Assembly (NCBI GenBank): GCA_945903555.1
Contig: CAMDOJ010000023.1
Location: 1-14,041 of the forward strand
Reading direction: 5' to 3'
Length of the DNA: 14,041 nucleotides
Origin: Chthoniobacter flavus
Lineage (GTDB): Bacteria > Verrucomicrobiota > Verrucomicrobiia > Chthoniobacterales > Terrimicrobiaceae
Each line of letters opens with the position of its first letter. The stretch's first letter is position 1. The translations under genes and the position numbers were made by a program. Under the pieces are notes generated by a model. That model was not told the DNA's origin and made no database searches. It saw only the letters and a list, made by a program, of their open reading frames with translations. Below, in pieces: positions 1 through 7,890 of the stretch.

Positions 1-54
1 TAGAGCGGTAGTTTTACACACTATTGGTCGGGGGTTCGATCCCCTCACTGCCCA
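1..54 (+). tRNA. tRNA-Val (anticodon TAC), 5' end cut off by the window
   Basis: The visible part begins in the D-loop and folds as a tRNA. The D-stem 3' half is at 3-6. The anticodon stem is 8-12 with 20-24, including one G-T pair, around the loop 13-19, which places TAC (valine, read UAC) at 15-17. The variable loop is 25-29. The T-stem 30-34/42-46 closes the loop TTCGATC. The acceptor 3' strand is 47-53 and the discriminator is A54. CCA is not encoded, because T-tract follows directly, so a CCA-adding enzyme would be needed. The acceptor 5' strand and most of the D-arm lie upstream of the window. Confidence 0.93.
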
Positions 55-121
55 TTTTTTTCCCGCACAAAAGTTGGTCTTTCTACGCATGGGATCGCAG
101 ACAATCCCGTTCTTTGAAATT

Positions 122-140
122 GACAACTCGTTGTTTTTTT
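122..140 (+). terminator. candidate weak intrinsic terminator 1
   Basis: A short hairpin (ACAA / TTGT, 123-126 with 131-134, loop CTCG, with a possible extra G-T closing pair) runs directly into seven T at 134-140. It lies about 70 bases after the tRNA, on the same strand. The stem is short and AT-rich, so termination would be inefficient on its own. It resembles the element at 186-207. Confidence 0.35.
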
Positions 141-185
141 ATCAAAAGCCCCCTTTGACTTCATGACCCCTCATTTCATCATGCC

Positions 186-207
186 AAGCAACCGTGGTTG
201 TTTTTTT
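186..207 (+). terminator. candidate intrinsic terminator 2
   Basis: A seven-pair hairpin (AAGCAAC at 186-192 with GTTGTTT at 197-203, loop CGTG, one G-T pair) runs into a T7 tract at 201-207. It is the better of the two terminator-like elements after tRNA-Val and shares with the first the string GTTGTTTTTTTA. It would separate tRNA transcription from the export cassette. Confidence 0.45.
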
Positions 208-407
208 AATATCAGGCACCATAAGACCAAAGTAGAATAGACATCTTACTTCAAATTTCAGATAAAAGATTTTTGTTTTAGTCGCTCACTTCTTAATAAA
301 TAAATAATGCACACCTCGCCTAGGTTTAAATTATGCGTTTCTTGGAACACACGTCCGATTTTTGCATTAAACTAACCGTGATCACACCCCCATGATTTTA
401 GCCTTTT

Positions 408-430
408 TTTGATCTTCAAAAATGATCAAA
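408..430. repeat. 7-bp inverted repeat across the start codon of the barrel gene
   Basis: TTTGATC at 408-414 is matched by its exact reverse complement GATCAAA at 424-430, nine bases apart. The ATG at 422-424 lies at the loop/stem junction. In RNA this would form a seven-pair hairpin hiding the start codon; in DNA it could be an operator-like site. Both roles are inference, and a chance repeat in AT-rich sequence remains possible. Confidence 0.4.
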
Positions 431-1948
431 CCACTTAAATGGCTGGTTCGCATTTTTAGTGTCGCAATGGTTTTTTGCGCCGTGATGTTTCCTGTGGAAG
501 TGCAGGCAACGTCCCAAACTGTCCTCACCGTTCGTGAAGCGGAGTTCCGTTCCCGATGGGTTGGTCCACACGATGATCGTGAAATCACGCCCCATTATTT
601 TCAGCCTAGTGGTGGCCTCGACGAGCAGGATTCTGAAGAGGACGCACCTGAGCAGACCGCGACCACGCTCTCCGAAAACATGGATCGCCTTGCGGATAAT
701 TTCCGAAATCGACTCCGCTTTGGCCCGCTGGAATTCTCCCTCGCCCTGACCAGTGGGTGGGAATACTCCTCCCAATTTTCGGGCGGCAAACCCTCATTCT
801 CCTCTGGTAGAAACAGCCTTTTTTCCTCTCCCAGCTTTTCGGTTCACTACGAACGGGAAATCGGACTCTGGACAGTAGGTACACGCTTCTCGTCGGGTTA
901 CACCCATTATTACAATCCCGACTACACCGCTGCGGGCGAAGGAAGCCAGCGCAACCCAATCTCCATGTCGACGGGCATCAACATCGACTACAACTCGTCT
1001 CGCCTTTCGCTGAGTCTCACTGCCAGCGCTTCGAACGGAAGCGGTTATGACATCATCACGAGATCAAATAACATGCAGACAACTGGCTCGACCTCACTTT
1101 CTGCACGTTACATCATCAATGATTCCTTCAGCGCTGGCGGCGCGGCCTCTATCTCCTATTCAAAGACCTCCGATTCACAGGTTGCCGAAGGACAGTCAGC
1201 TCAACCAGACAGCGATACCATAAGTCTTGGCCTAAGTACATTTGCCGACTACCTAGTTTCCGCAAAAACCAATTTGCGATTCTCACTCAGCAGCAACGAG
1301 GAGATCCAGAAGCTCCAAGATGCGGATGGGGGTGGTCGCCGCTCATTGGACGCCATGCTAACCGCGACCTATCAACTCGCACCCAAATTTTCTATCGATG
1401 CAGGTGGTGGCGCGGGTTACGTGACCGATCAGGATTCCGCCAACTCGGAAGCCATAGGCATTCGTCCCATTTACAATATCGGGATCAATTACACGCCAAC
1501 AGAGAAGACCTATTTCAAAACCAGCTACAGCTTTCAAGGCACTGATATCCGACCGAACTTCAGCCTCTTGGCTGGATGGAACGCTCGGCAAAAAACTCGT
1601 CTATCGCTATCTGTTTATCAGAACCAAGGCTATTCCAGCCTCGCTCCCGATCAGTATAATGTCACTCGTGGCGGTCTTGTCACCATCTCCCAAACTCTTA
1701 TTAAGGGCACCAGCCTCTCCCTCTCTGCCGGCTACGAGCAAACGGGAAATGTCGCGCTCTCCGACTCGAAAAATACAAACGCCTCCGAGGGACCTGCGGA
1801 TCACTTCCTTACCAACGCGACACTCAGTTGGCGCCTTCGTGAGTGGGCTTCCTGGCAAAATTCGATGATGGTTACATCCGGCCAAGGCAGCAACTCCGCT
1901 AGTGAACTTCAAACCCGTTTCAGCACTAGCTTGAATTTGACCTTCTAA
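422..1948 (+). CDS. outer-membrane beta-barrel protein of the polysaccharide export cassette
   Basis: A 508-residue protein with a clear Sec signal peptide: basic start MIKPLKWLVR, hydrophobic core to about residue 22, likely cleavage after VQA at residue 29. Residues 30-95 are acidic and probably periplasmic or plug-like. From about residue 96 (GPLEFSLALTSGW) to the end, the sequence alternates polar and hydrophobic residues, is rich in Ser/Thr/Gly/Tyr, and has many strand-turn-strand units. It ends in LNLTF, the aromatic C-terminal signal recognised by the BAM assembly machinery. There is no catalytic motif. Its place 26 bases before a Wza-type gene suggests a polysaccharide-conducting or anchoring porin, perhaps of the putative beta-barrel porin 2 type. 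It could instead be a structural barrel. The ATG is the only start giving the signal peptide; no Shine-Dalgarno is visible. Confidence 0.85.
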   Translation: MIKPLKWLVRIFSVAMVFCAVMFPVEVQATSQTVLTVREAEFRSRWVGPHDDREITPHYFQPSGGLDEQDSEEDAPEQTATTLSENMDRLADNFRNRLRFGPLEFSLALTSGWEYSSQFSGGKPSFSSGRNSLFSSPSFSVHYEREIGLWTVGTRFSSGYTHYYNPDYTAAGEGSQRNPISMSTGINIDYNSSRLSLSLTASASNGSGYDIITRSNNMQTTGSTSLSARYIINDSFSAGGAASISYSKTSDSQVAEGQSAQPDSDTISLGLSTFADYLVSAKTNLRFSLSSNEEIQKLQDADGGGRRSLDAMLTATYQLAPKFSIDAGGGAGYVTDQDSANSEAIGIRPIYNIGINYTPTEKTYFKTSYSFQGTDIRPNFSLLAGWNARQKTRLSLSVYQNQGYSSLAPDQYNVTRGGLVTISQTLIKGTSLSLSAGYEQTGNVALSDSKNTNASEGPADHFLTNATLSWRLREWASWQNSMMVTSGQGSNSASELQTRFSTSLNLTF

Positions 1949-1974
1949 GTTGTTCTGTTTAGATTCCTACTGGC

Positions 1975-2712
1975 ATGTTTTCCCAATCCTTTTTTCCCGC
2001 CGTTTTTTCAGTCATTATATTTACCGCATTAGCGATATTACAGCCTCTTTCCGCAGCGCCGCCAGTTCTACCCGCTCCTCAAACCCAAGCGGATCCGACC
2101 GCGCCCGCAGGCGCTTTCAGGTCAGCTCCCGCTTCGTCTCAGGAAAGCGGTCCCGCCACAGCGGAAAAGCCGCTCGGTTCGGACGCCTCTATACCCACTT
2201 TGATCGCAGGTGAAGGTGACTACATCTTATCCACTGGCGACACGCTCAACTTGATGGTGTACAAAGAACCTGACTTGAACATGCAATCCAAAATTGCCCG
2301 CGACGGTCGCGTTCAGTTGCCACTTCTGGGTGAAGTCAAAGTCGCCGGCATGAGCGTGAGGGAAGCCCAAGATCATATTCGCAAACTTCTTAATGCCGAC
2401 TATGTCGTCGACCCCCAAGTCTATCTGAATATTGTTTCCTACACCCAAAGGAAATTCACGATCATCGGACAAGTCACAAGACCTGGCAGTTACGAACTTC
2501 AAGGTACCGAGTCACTGGGTATCCTCGAAGCCATCGGCATGGCTGGCGGATTCAGTCGCATCGCAGATTCCAAAAATATCACTGTGAAGCGATCGGTTGA
2601 GGGAAAAACTCAAACCATGAAAGTCAACACAAAAAAGCTCGAGGATCCCCTAGGCGGGAGCTTCAATGTCCTGCCGGGCGATATCATCACTGTCGGTGAA
2701 AGTTGGTATTGA
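1975..2712 (+). CDS. polysaccharide export (OPX/Wza-type) protein, single SLBB domain
   Basis: A 245-residue exported protein. The signal peptide is residues 1-28, with cleavage near LSAA; there is no lipobox cysteine, unlike the lipoprotein Wza. A Pro/Ala/Ser-rich linker (29-78) precedes the Poly_export domain (about 80-155), opening with the typical YILSTGDTLNLMVYKEPDLN and containing GRVQLPLLGEV. One SLBB domain follows (about 158-240, GQVTRPGSYEL, AGGFSRIADSKNI). The chain stops just after LPGDIITVGESWY. Wza is about 380 residues, with further SLBB repeats and a C-terminal amphipathic helix that builds its pore; those parts are absent here. The role is the periplasmic conduit of polysaccharide export, linking the BY-kinase below to an outer-membrane channel. 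The gene is sandwiched between barrel and kinase genes with gaps of 26 and 37 bases, so one operon is likely. Start without clear Shine-Dalgarno. Confidence 0.93.
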   Translation: MFSQSFFPAVFSVIIFTALAILQPLSAAPPVLPAPQTQADPTAPAGAFRSAPASSQESGPATAEKPLGSDASIPTLIAGEGDYILSTGDTLNLMVYKEPDLNMQSKIARDGRVQLPLLGEVKVAGMSVREAQDHIRKLLNADYVVDPQVYLNIVSYTQRKFTIIGQVTRPGSYELQGTESLGILEAIGMAGGFSRIADSKNITVKRSVEGKTQTMKVNTKKLEDPLGGSFNVLPGDIITVGESWY

Positions 2713-2749
2713 TTCCCGAGACCCTATTTTCCATTAAGAATCACTTCCG

Positions 2750-4894
2750 ATGAGCACAGATCAGGCCATTCAACCACGCCCGCCAGAATCCGCACCACCC
2801 CTTGAGTCAATTGATTGGCGGGAATATTTTCATGCGGTCATCGATCGCCTGTGGATTATCATTCTTTGCGTGATTTTGGGCGGCATTTATGCCGGATTCA
2901 CCCTATCTAAGATCGAGACAACCTATCGTGCGCGTTCCGTTCTTTTTATCGAGCAAGATCAGGCGCGCATTTTGGATCCTAGGTTCTCACAAGTGCGTGA
3001 CGAACAGATTCGTAGTATTGACATGATCAATACCGTGGTGGATTTGATCCGTAGCTATCCTTTTTCCCAGCGAGTCAGTACTCGCCTCAAGCTTGATCAG
3101 GATCCTCGCTTTCTTTCCGCTGTCGGGATTTCCCCAAAGGATGCCAGTATCGATCGCGCAGCAGGCTCACTTTCCGGAATGGTGAGTGTCGTTTATCGAC
3201 CCCAGACGCGCTTGATCGATGTCGTAATAACGAGCCGCGATCCGAACCTTTCCGTGAAGTTGGCGAATGCTTACGCTGATGAATACATACGATATGTATT
3301 CGAAAAGCGCTCGGATGCCGCCAAGTCCGCAACTCAATTCTTGGTTGAGGAAGCCGACCGCCTGCGTAAAAAATTGCGCGTGTCCGAGGAAGCCATGCAG
3401 AGTTTCCGCGAGAGGGAACGCGCCGCCTCCATCGAAACTATGCTCTCTTCGGCTCAAAGCCAAGTGGGCGAGGTTTCAAACAACCAAGCCATTATTCAGC
3501 GCCGCCTTGAACAAATTGATAGTGACTTGGCCGTTATTCGAGCCAATACGGGCGAACCGGAGGAACTTCTCAATTTACCTAGCGTGGCAGCGGAACCAAA
3601 GGTCGTTCAGTATTCCGAATCTTTGAATGCAAGGCAAAGAGATTTGACCATCGTGGCTCAACGCTACCGGTCGAAGCACCCCACCTATATCGCCATCAAA
3701 AGCCAAATCGAACTCACAAAAGCCGACCTGAAGCTGATCCTCAAGAATTCCGTTGTCCTGTTAACTAACTCCCGCAATCGCTTGGAAGTTCAGTCCACAG
3801 AATTGAAAACAGCCCGAGAAGCCGCTGAGAAGCGACTCCTCGAAGTCACCCACAAATCCATCGAGTATAACGACATTAATCGTGAACAGCAAACGGATCA
3901 GGCCCTCTACGCCTCCGTTATCTCGCGCCTCAAGGAGGTCGATGTCTCCAAGCAGCTCACGGAATCTCCTGTTCGCATTCATGAAACGGCAGTAGGTGCA
4001 GGCCCGATTCGCCCAAGTGTAACGAAAAAGTGGATTCAATCGCTTCTGGGCGGCGCTGCCATAGGCGTTGGACTGGCTTTGCTTATGTTCTTCATGGACA
4101 CAAGCATGAAAACCGTTGATCAAGTCGAGAATGTCACTGGCGTTGGCGTCATCGCCGCCATTCCCAAACTTAGCCTCAATGCCAGAGCCAGCGTCCTTGT
4201 CACCAACGAAGAACGGTCTGGCATTGTAGCCGAATCCTTCCGATCTCTTCGAGCCTCATTGACGCTTCACCGCATCAATGAAGATGCCCGCACCTTTCTT
4301 TTCACGAGTTCCATGCCAAGCGAAGGCAAAACATTCTGCAGTTCGAATTTTGCAGTGACCCTTGCGCAGCAGGGATTCAACACCCTCTTTATCGATGCAG
4401 ATCTTCGCAAGCCAGGTGGATCCATCGTTTTTTTCGGTGAGAACCGGAAGCCCGGCCTTTCCGAGGTACTCATGAGGACTTGCACGATGAAAAATGCCAT
4501 TGTTCCGACACATATCGAGAACTTGCAGATCATGACGGCGGGTGGTCGTGCGCCGAATCCCTCCGAGTTGCTCACTTACGAGAATATCGATCGTGTCTTG
4601 AAAGAAGCACTTTCGAAATATGATCGCGTTGTCGTTGACTCCGCTCCCCTACTGGCTGTGAGTGACACACTCCTCATTGCTCCCCACATTGATCTTTGCA
4701 CGCTGGTTGTTCGCGCGTTCACCACACCGAAGAAAATGGTGATGAGAGCCATTAAATCTTTGGAGGAAACTAAAACCCACCCAGCTGGTCTGATTCTCAA
4801 CTTCCTTCCAAGCGGTCGCGGGGGCTACTATGCCTATTACTATTCGGGTAAATACTACGGATCCTACGGTGCCAAGGGCGTGTATGGAGAGTGA
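2750..4894 (+). CDS. Wzc-type polysaccharide co-polymerase / BY-family tyrosine autokinase
   Basis: A 714-residue inner-membrane protein. Membrane segments are at about 34-52 and 431-449. Between them lies a Wzz/GNVR periplasmic region with long coiled coils (190-260, 340-395) and RYRSKHP at 305-311. The Pro-containing GPIRPSVTKKW stretch precedes TM2, as in chain-length regulators. The cytoplasmic kinase has the EX2RX2R oligomerisation motif ESFRSLR (495-501), Walker A SSMPSEGKT (520-528), Walker A' LFIDADLRKP (546-555), GGRAPNPSELL (598-608) and Walker B VVVDSAP (627-633). The tail (692-714) carries nine tyrosines in clusters, the normal autophosphorylation site. By family knowledge, cycling of tail phosphorylation controls kinase ring assembly and polymer length. 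Kinase and membrane parts are fused in one chain, as in proteobacterial Wzc. No partner low-molecular-weight phosphatase lies in the window. Confidence 0.95.
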   Translation: MSTDQAIQPRPPESAPPLESIDWREYFHAVIDRLWIIILCVILGGIYAGFTLSKIETTYRARSVLFIEQDQARILDPRFSQVRDEQIRSIDMINTVVDLIRSYPFSQRVSTRLKLDQDPRFLSAVGISPKDASIDRAAGSLSGMVSVVYRPQTRLIDVVITSRDPNLSVKLANAYADEYIRYVFEKRSDAAKSATQFLVEEADRLRKKLRVSEEAMQSFRERERAASIETMLSSAQSQVGEVSNNQAIIQRRLEQIDSDLAVIRANTGEPEELLNLPSVAAEPKVVQYSESLNARQRDLTIVAQRYRSKHPTYIAIKSQIELTKADLKLILKNSVVLLTNSRNRLEVQSTELKTAREAAEKRLLEVTHKSIEYNDINREQQTDQALYASVISRLKEVDVSKQLTESPVRIHETAVGAGPIRPSVTKKWIQSLLGGAAIGVGLALLMFFMDTSMKTVDQVENVTGVGVIAAIPKLSLNARASVLVTNEERSGIVAESFRSLRASLTLHRINEDARTFLFTSSMPSEGKTFCSSNFAVTLAQQGFNTLFIDADLRKPGGSIVFFGENRKPGLSEVLMRTCTMKNAIVPTHIENLQIMTAGGRAPNPSELLTYENIDRVLKEALSKYDRVVVDSAPLLAVSDTLLIAPHIDLCTLVVRAFTTPKKMVMRAIKSLEETKTHPAGLILNFLPSGRGGYYAYYYSGKYYGSYGAKGVYGE

Positions 4895-5124
4895 CTTGCT
4901 TAGTTTCACTTCAACACCGCCAGTCCTACCGCAGCTGGTTTCTACCTTCTAGCTTGTCAAATAGATCGAAAGTCCTCTCCTCGTTTTAGCTCCTCCACAG
5001 TGGTGTAACCATGCCGATGCTCGAGCAAACCCTCGCTTCGTTTGACCCCATTGAGAATATTTGAGCAAAAAACAACCTCGGGCGTTGAAATTTTCTTCAA
5101 AACCCGCAAGAGTCCGCAACTAGG
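4895..5124. other. intergenic region before ppc
   Basis: 230 bases between the kinase gene and ppc, long for this window, so transcription probably restarts here. I see no strong terminator. The small inverted repeats CCAG/CTGG (4919-4937) and CAAAC/GTTTG (5026-5044) are not followed by T-tracts. No good -35/-10 pair can be assigned. The last part before the GTG start (5045-5100) is AT-rich. Confidence 0.5.
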
Positions 5125-7890
5125 GTGAATACAACGGCTGAATATATTGCATCGGGCTTTGAGAAAATCTCTGTGGATTTAGATTTTCTTATGAGGTGTC
5201 TCCAAGAGGTTTTACACGAACTCGGTGAGGACGAAGTGGCCGAGCGGTTGCCTTGGGTTGGAACCATGGCCGGATGCTCCGAGGGATTTGAGCAGGCGAC
5301 ATCAATCGCATTCCAGCTCCTAAATATGGTTGAGGAGAATGCGGCTTTCCAAACACGGCGCGCGCGCGAAATCGAGAAAGGCTGCGAATCCGAGCCAGGT
5401 CTTTGGCCGAACCAATTGCGCGCCCTCGCCGATTCCGGTATGTCGCCGGAAGAGATCGCCGCCGCTCTTCTCACAATCCGCATTGAGCCTGTTCTCACCG
5501 CTCACCCCACCGAGGCGAAACGCGCGGCCGTGCTTGAGCAACATCGCGCCATTCACGCCCTCCTCACTGCACGGGAAGCAAACCAACTTTCACCCGCTCA
5601 AAGAGACGACCTCCGCGATCAAATCAAGGTCGTGCTCGAGAGACTCTGGCGCACCGGCGAGATCCTCTTGGAAAAACCTGATGTGGCCACCGAGCGCCGA
5701 GGCGTGATTTGTTATCTCCGAGAGGTCTTTCCTCTCGCCCTCTCACGACTCGACCAGAGGTTGATTCAATCTTGGAAATCCGTTGGTTTTGATGCTCGTC
5801 TTCTCGAGGACCCACGCAGTCGGCCGAAAATTCGTTTGGGCACATGGGTCGGCGGAGACCGCGACGGCCACCCCCTCGTCACCGCTTCCGTCACTCAATC
5901 AAGCTTGCGAGAGCTCCGCTTAAATGGCCTTGTTGTTCTCTACCGACAACTGGAAGACCTCGCAACCAAGCTTCCCCTTTCAAGTAACTTCCAAGATTTT
6001 CCGGCTTCCCTCCAATCCCTCCTCACAAAATTCTCGAATGAAAATCCGGCCCTTGCGGAAAGTCTCAAGCTCAGCTACTCGGACGAACCTTGGCGTCAAT
6101 TTGTGCTCTTCCTTCAAGGCAAACTACCCGTCACCACCGGCGAAGTCGAAGAGGCGAAACTCGTTGAAGATGGTGGGATCCAATATCGCCATCCCTACGA
6201 ACTGGAGACCCACCTGGCCCTTCTATCCGACTCTTTGCATGAAAGTGGAGCGGGGCGCCTAGCCGACACGGCCGTTTCACCCGTACGGCGCGCGTTGGAT
6301 GCCTTCGGATTTCACCTCGCCTCACTTGATATCCGGCAGAATAGCCACTTTCACGATCTTGCCATCGATCAACTTCTCAAGGCCAGCGGCAACGATGACA
6401 GTTCGTTCTCGAAGTGGGATGAAGAGCGCCGCATTGCTTTTCTGGAAAATGAACTTCTCTCACCGCGTCCGTTTATTGGAGCCGATGCCACGGCGGGACA
6501 CGAGGCAGATGCTGTTCTTGCCTGCTATAGAGTCCTTCGCCGGCACATTCAAAAATTCGGCCACGACGGCATCGGATCACTGATCGTGAGTATGACAAGG
6601 AGGCTCTCCGATCTTCTTTGCGTTTATCTGCTCGCACGCGAAGTCGGTTTGGCGCACTGGTCCTTGGAGGGGCTTGTATGCGAGGTCCCCGTCGTTCCGC
6701 TTTTTGAAACTCTCGACGATCTCGAAAACGGACCCTCCATCGTTCGGAGTTTTCTTGCCCACCCAGTCACCAAACGCAGTCTCGACTTCCAGCTCTGCGG
6801 AGTGGCACGAATCCCTTCCCCCCAGCGCAACATGCCGATCCAGCAGGTCATGATCGGATATAGCGACAGCAACAAAGACTGCGGCATTTTCGCGAGCCAA
6901 TGGGCCCTTCACCAATCCCAACAAGCCCTCGCCAAGGCGGGCTATGAAGCGGGTGCTAAGATCCGGTTTTTTCACGGACGCGGAGGTACGATCAGCCGAG
7001 GCGCAGGCCCCACACATCGCTTTTTGGATGCCCTTCCGCGAGGCTCGGTTCGAGGAGATCTTCGTGTCACCGAACAAGGTGAAACCATTTTCCAAAAATA
7101 CGGCAACATCGCCTCTGCGGTCCACAACCTTGAATTATTGCAGGCCGGTGTCGCCGCCGTTTCCATTCAACAATCCCAGAGTCCCACTGACGCCGACTTC
7201 TTGCCGACCTGCGAATTTCTTTCTTCCGCCAGCCGCAACGCCTACACCTCACTCATCCAGCACCCTCACTTCATGGCCTACTTTTCGGAGGCCACGCCGA
7301 TTGATGCCCTTGAGACGAGCCGTATCGGTTCTCGGCCCTCGCGGCGAAGCGGTCAAAGAACGCTGGCAGACCTGCGCGCCATTCCTTGGGTCTTCAGCTG
7401 GAATCAAAGCCGCCACTATCTTCCTGGTTGGTTCGGCGTGGGCAGCGCGCTTCGCGAGTTATCTGCGAATCGCCCGACCCTCTTCCAAAGTCTCTCCAAA
7501 GGACTCAAAAAATCCCCTTTCCTCTACTATGTTCTCACTAACGTGGAGACGAACCTGGCGAGTGCGGATCGGGATATCATGTCCCTCTATGCGAGCCTTG
7601 TAACCGATCCAGAAATCAGGGAGACGATACTCGCTATTATTCTCAACGAGTTTGATGCGACGCGCTCGATGATGGCAGAGGTCTTTGGAGGCAGTCTGGA
7701 ACTCCGCCGCCCGCGAATGCTCAAGACCCTCGCCCTCCGCGACGCGGGTTTACGTTCCCTTCATATTCACCAAGTAGAACTCCTTTCAAAATGGCGCGCC
7801 ACGACTACGACACCGCTCAAGGATAAACTACTTCCTCAAGTGCTCCTGAGCATCAACGCGATCGCAAGCGGGCTGCGAACGACCGGATAA
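5125..7890 (+). CDS. ppc: phosphoenolpyruvate carboxylase
   Basis: A 921-residue protein (E. coli: 883). It converts PEP and bicarbonate to oxaloacetate and phosphate in the cytoplasm, refilling the TCA cycle. Catalytic landmarks are present: LTAHPTE (124-130, catalytic His), GGDRDGHP (243-250), LDIRQNS (401-407), IGYSDSNKDCG (577-587), FHGRGGTISRG (616-626), RVTEQGE (647-653), IGSRPSRR (734-741) and LRAIPWVFSWNQ (750-761). It ends in the family-typical form GLRTTG, so it is full length. The start is the GTG at 5125: the frame is closed by TGA at 5086-5088 and no other start codon lies between. Aligned by eye to the E. coli aspartate-inhibition site, Arg587 (here R625) is kept. Lys773 appears as Ser813 and Asn881 as Thr919, and the usual YxDPLN stretch after Arg832 is missing. 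Feedback inhibition is therefore probably changed. The 72-base gap to cysK gives no sign of coupling. Confidence 0.97.
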   Translation: MNTTAEYIASGFEKISVDLDFLMRCLQEVLHELGEDEVAERLPWVGTMAGCSEGFEQATSIAFQLLNMVEENAAFQTRRAREIEKGCESEPGLWPNQLRALADSGMSPEEIAAALLTIRIEPVLTAHPTEAKRAAVLEQHRAIHALLTAREANQLSPAQRDDLRDQIKVVLERLWRTGEILLEKPDVATERRGVICYLREVFPLALSRLDQRLIQSWKSVGFDARLLEDPRSRPKIRLGTWVGGDRDGHPLVTASVTQSSLRELRLNGLVVLYRQLEDLATKLPLSSNFQDFPASLQSLLTKFSNENPALAESLKLSYSDEPWRQFVLFLQGKLPVTTGEVEEAKLVEDGGIQYRHPYELETHLALLSDSLHESGAGRLADTAVSPVRRALDAFGFHLASLDIRQNSHFHDLAIDQLLKASGNDDSSFSKWDEERRIAFLENELLSPRPFIGADATAGHEADAVLACYRVLRRHIQKFGHDGIGSLIVSMTRRLSDLLCVYLLAREVGLAHWSLEGLVCEVPVVPLFETLDDLENGPSIVRSFLAHPVTKRSLDFQLCGVARIPSPQRNMPIQQVMIGYSDSNKDCGIFASQWALHQSQQALAKAGYEAGAKIRFFHGRGGTISRGAGPTHRFLDALPRGSVRGDLRVTEQGETIFQKYGNIASAVHNLELLQAGVAAVSIQQSQSPTDADFLPTCEFLSSASRNAYTSLIQHPHFMAYFSEATPIDALETSRIGSRPSRRSGQRTLADLRAIPWVFSWNQSRHYLPGWFGVGSALRELSANRPTLFQSLSKGLKKSPFLYYVLTNVETNLASADRDIMSLYASLVTDPEIRETILAIILNEFDATRSMMAEVFGGSLELRRPRMLKTLALRDAGLRSLHIHQVELLSKWRATTTTPLKDKLLPQVLLSINAIASGLRTTG

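Larger units (their letters stand above)
55..421. other. AT-rich intergenic region between tRNA-Val and the export cassette
   Basis: This 367-bp gap holds no convincing gene. It starts with a T7 run directly after the tRNA. It contains two hairpin/T-tract elements (122-140 and 186-207) and an A/T-rich stretch around 290-335. The cassette promoter presumably lies in the second half, but no strong sigma-70 pair stands out. TTGTTT at 273-278 with TAATAA at 294-299 has a 15-bp spacer, and TTGGAA at 342-347 with CATTAA at 365-370 has a 17-bp spacer; both are weak. A 20-codon open frame (333-395) has an AGGT seven bases before its ATG and could be a leader peptide, without further support. Confidence 0.6.

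Noticed and set aside
1..421. tRNA-associated integration site for a mobile island
   Set aside because: No integrase, no repeat of the tRNA 3' end downstream in the window, and no composition break I can demonstrate.
5026..5044. CAAAC/GTTTG inverted repeat upstream of ppc as terminator or operator
   Set aside because: Five-base arms, no T-tract, no second copy.
6577..7125. 182-codon - strand frame opposite ppc
   Set aside because: Antisense to conserved PEP carboxylase motifs, with no recognisable protein features.
6944..7603. 219-codon + strand frame inside ppc
   Set aside because: Overlaps the catalytic region of ppc in another frame; composition is Pro/Ser/Arg-rich shadow sequence.
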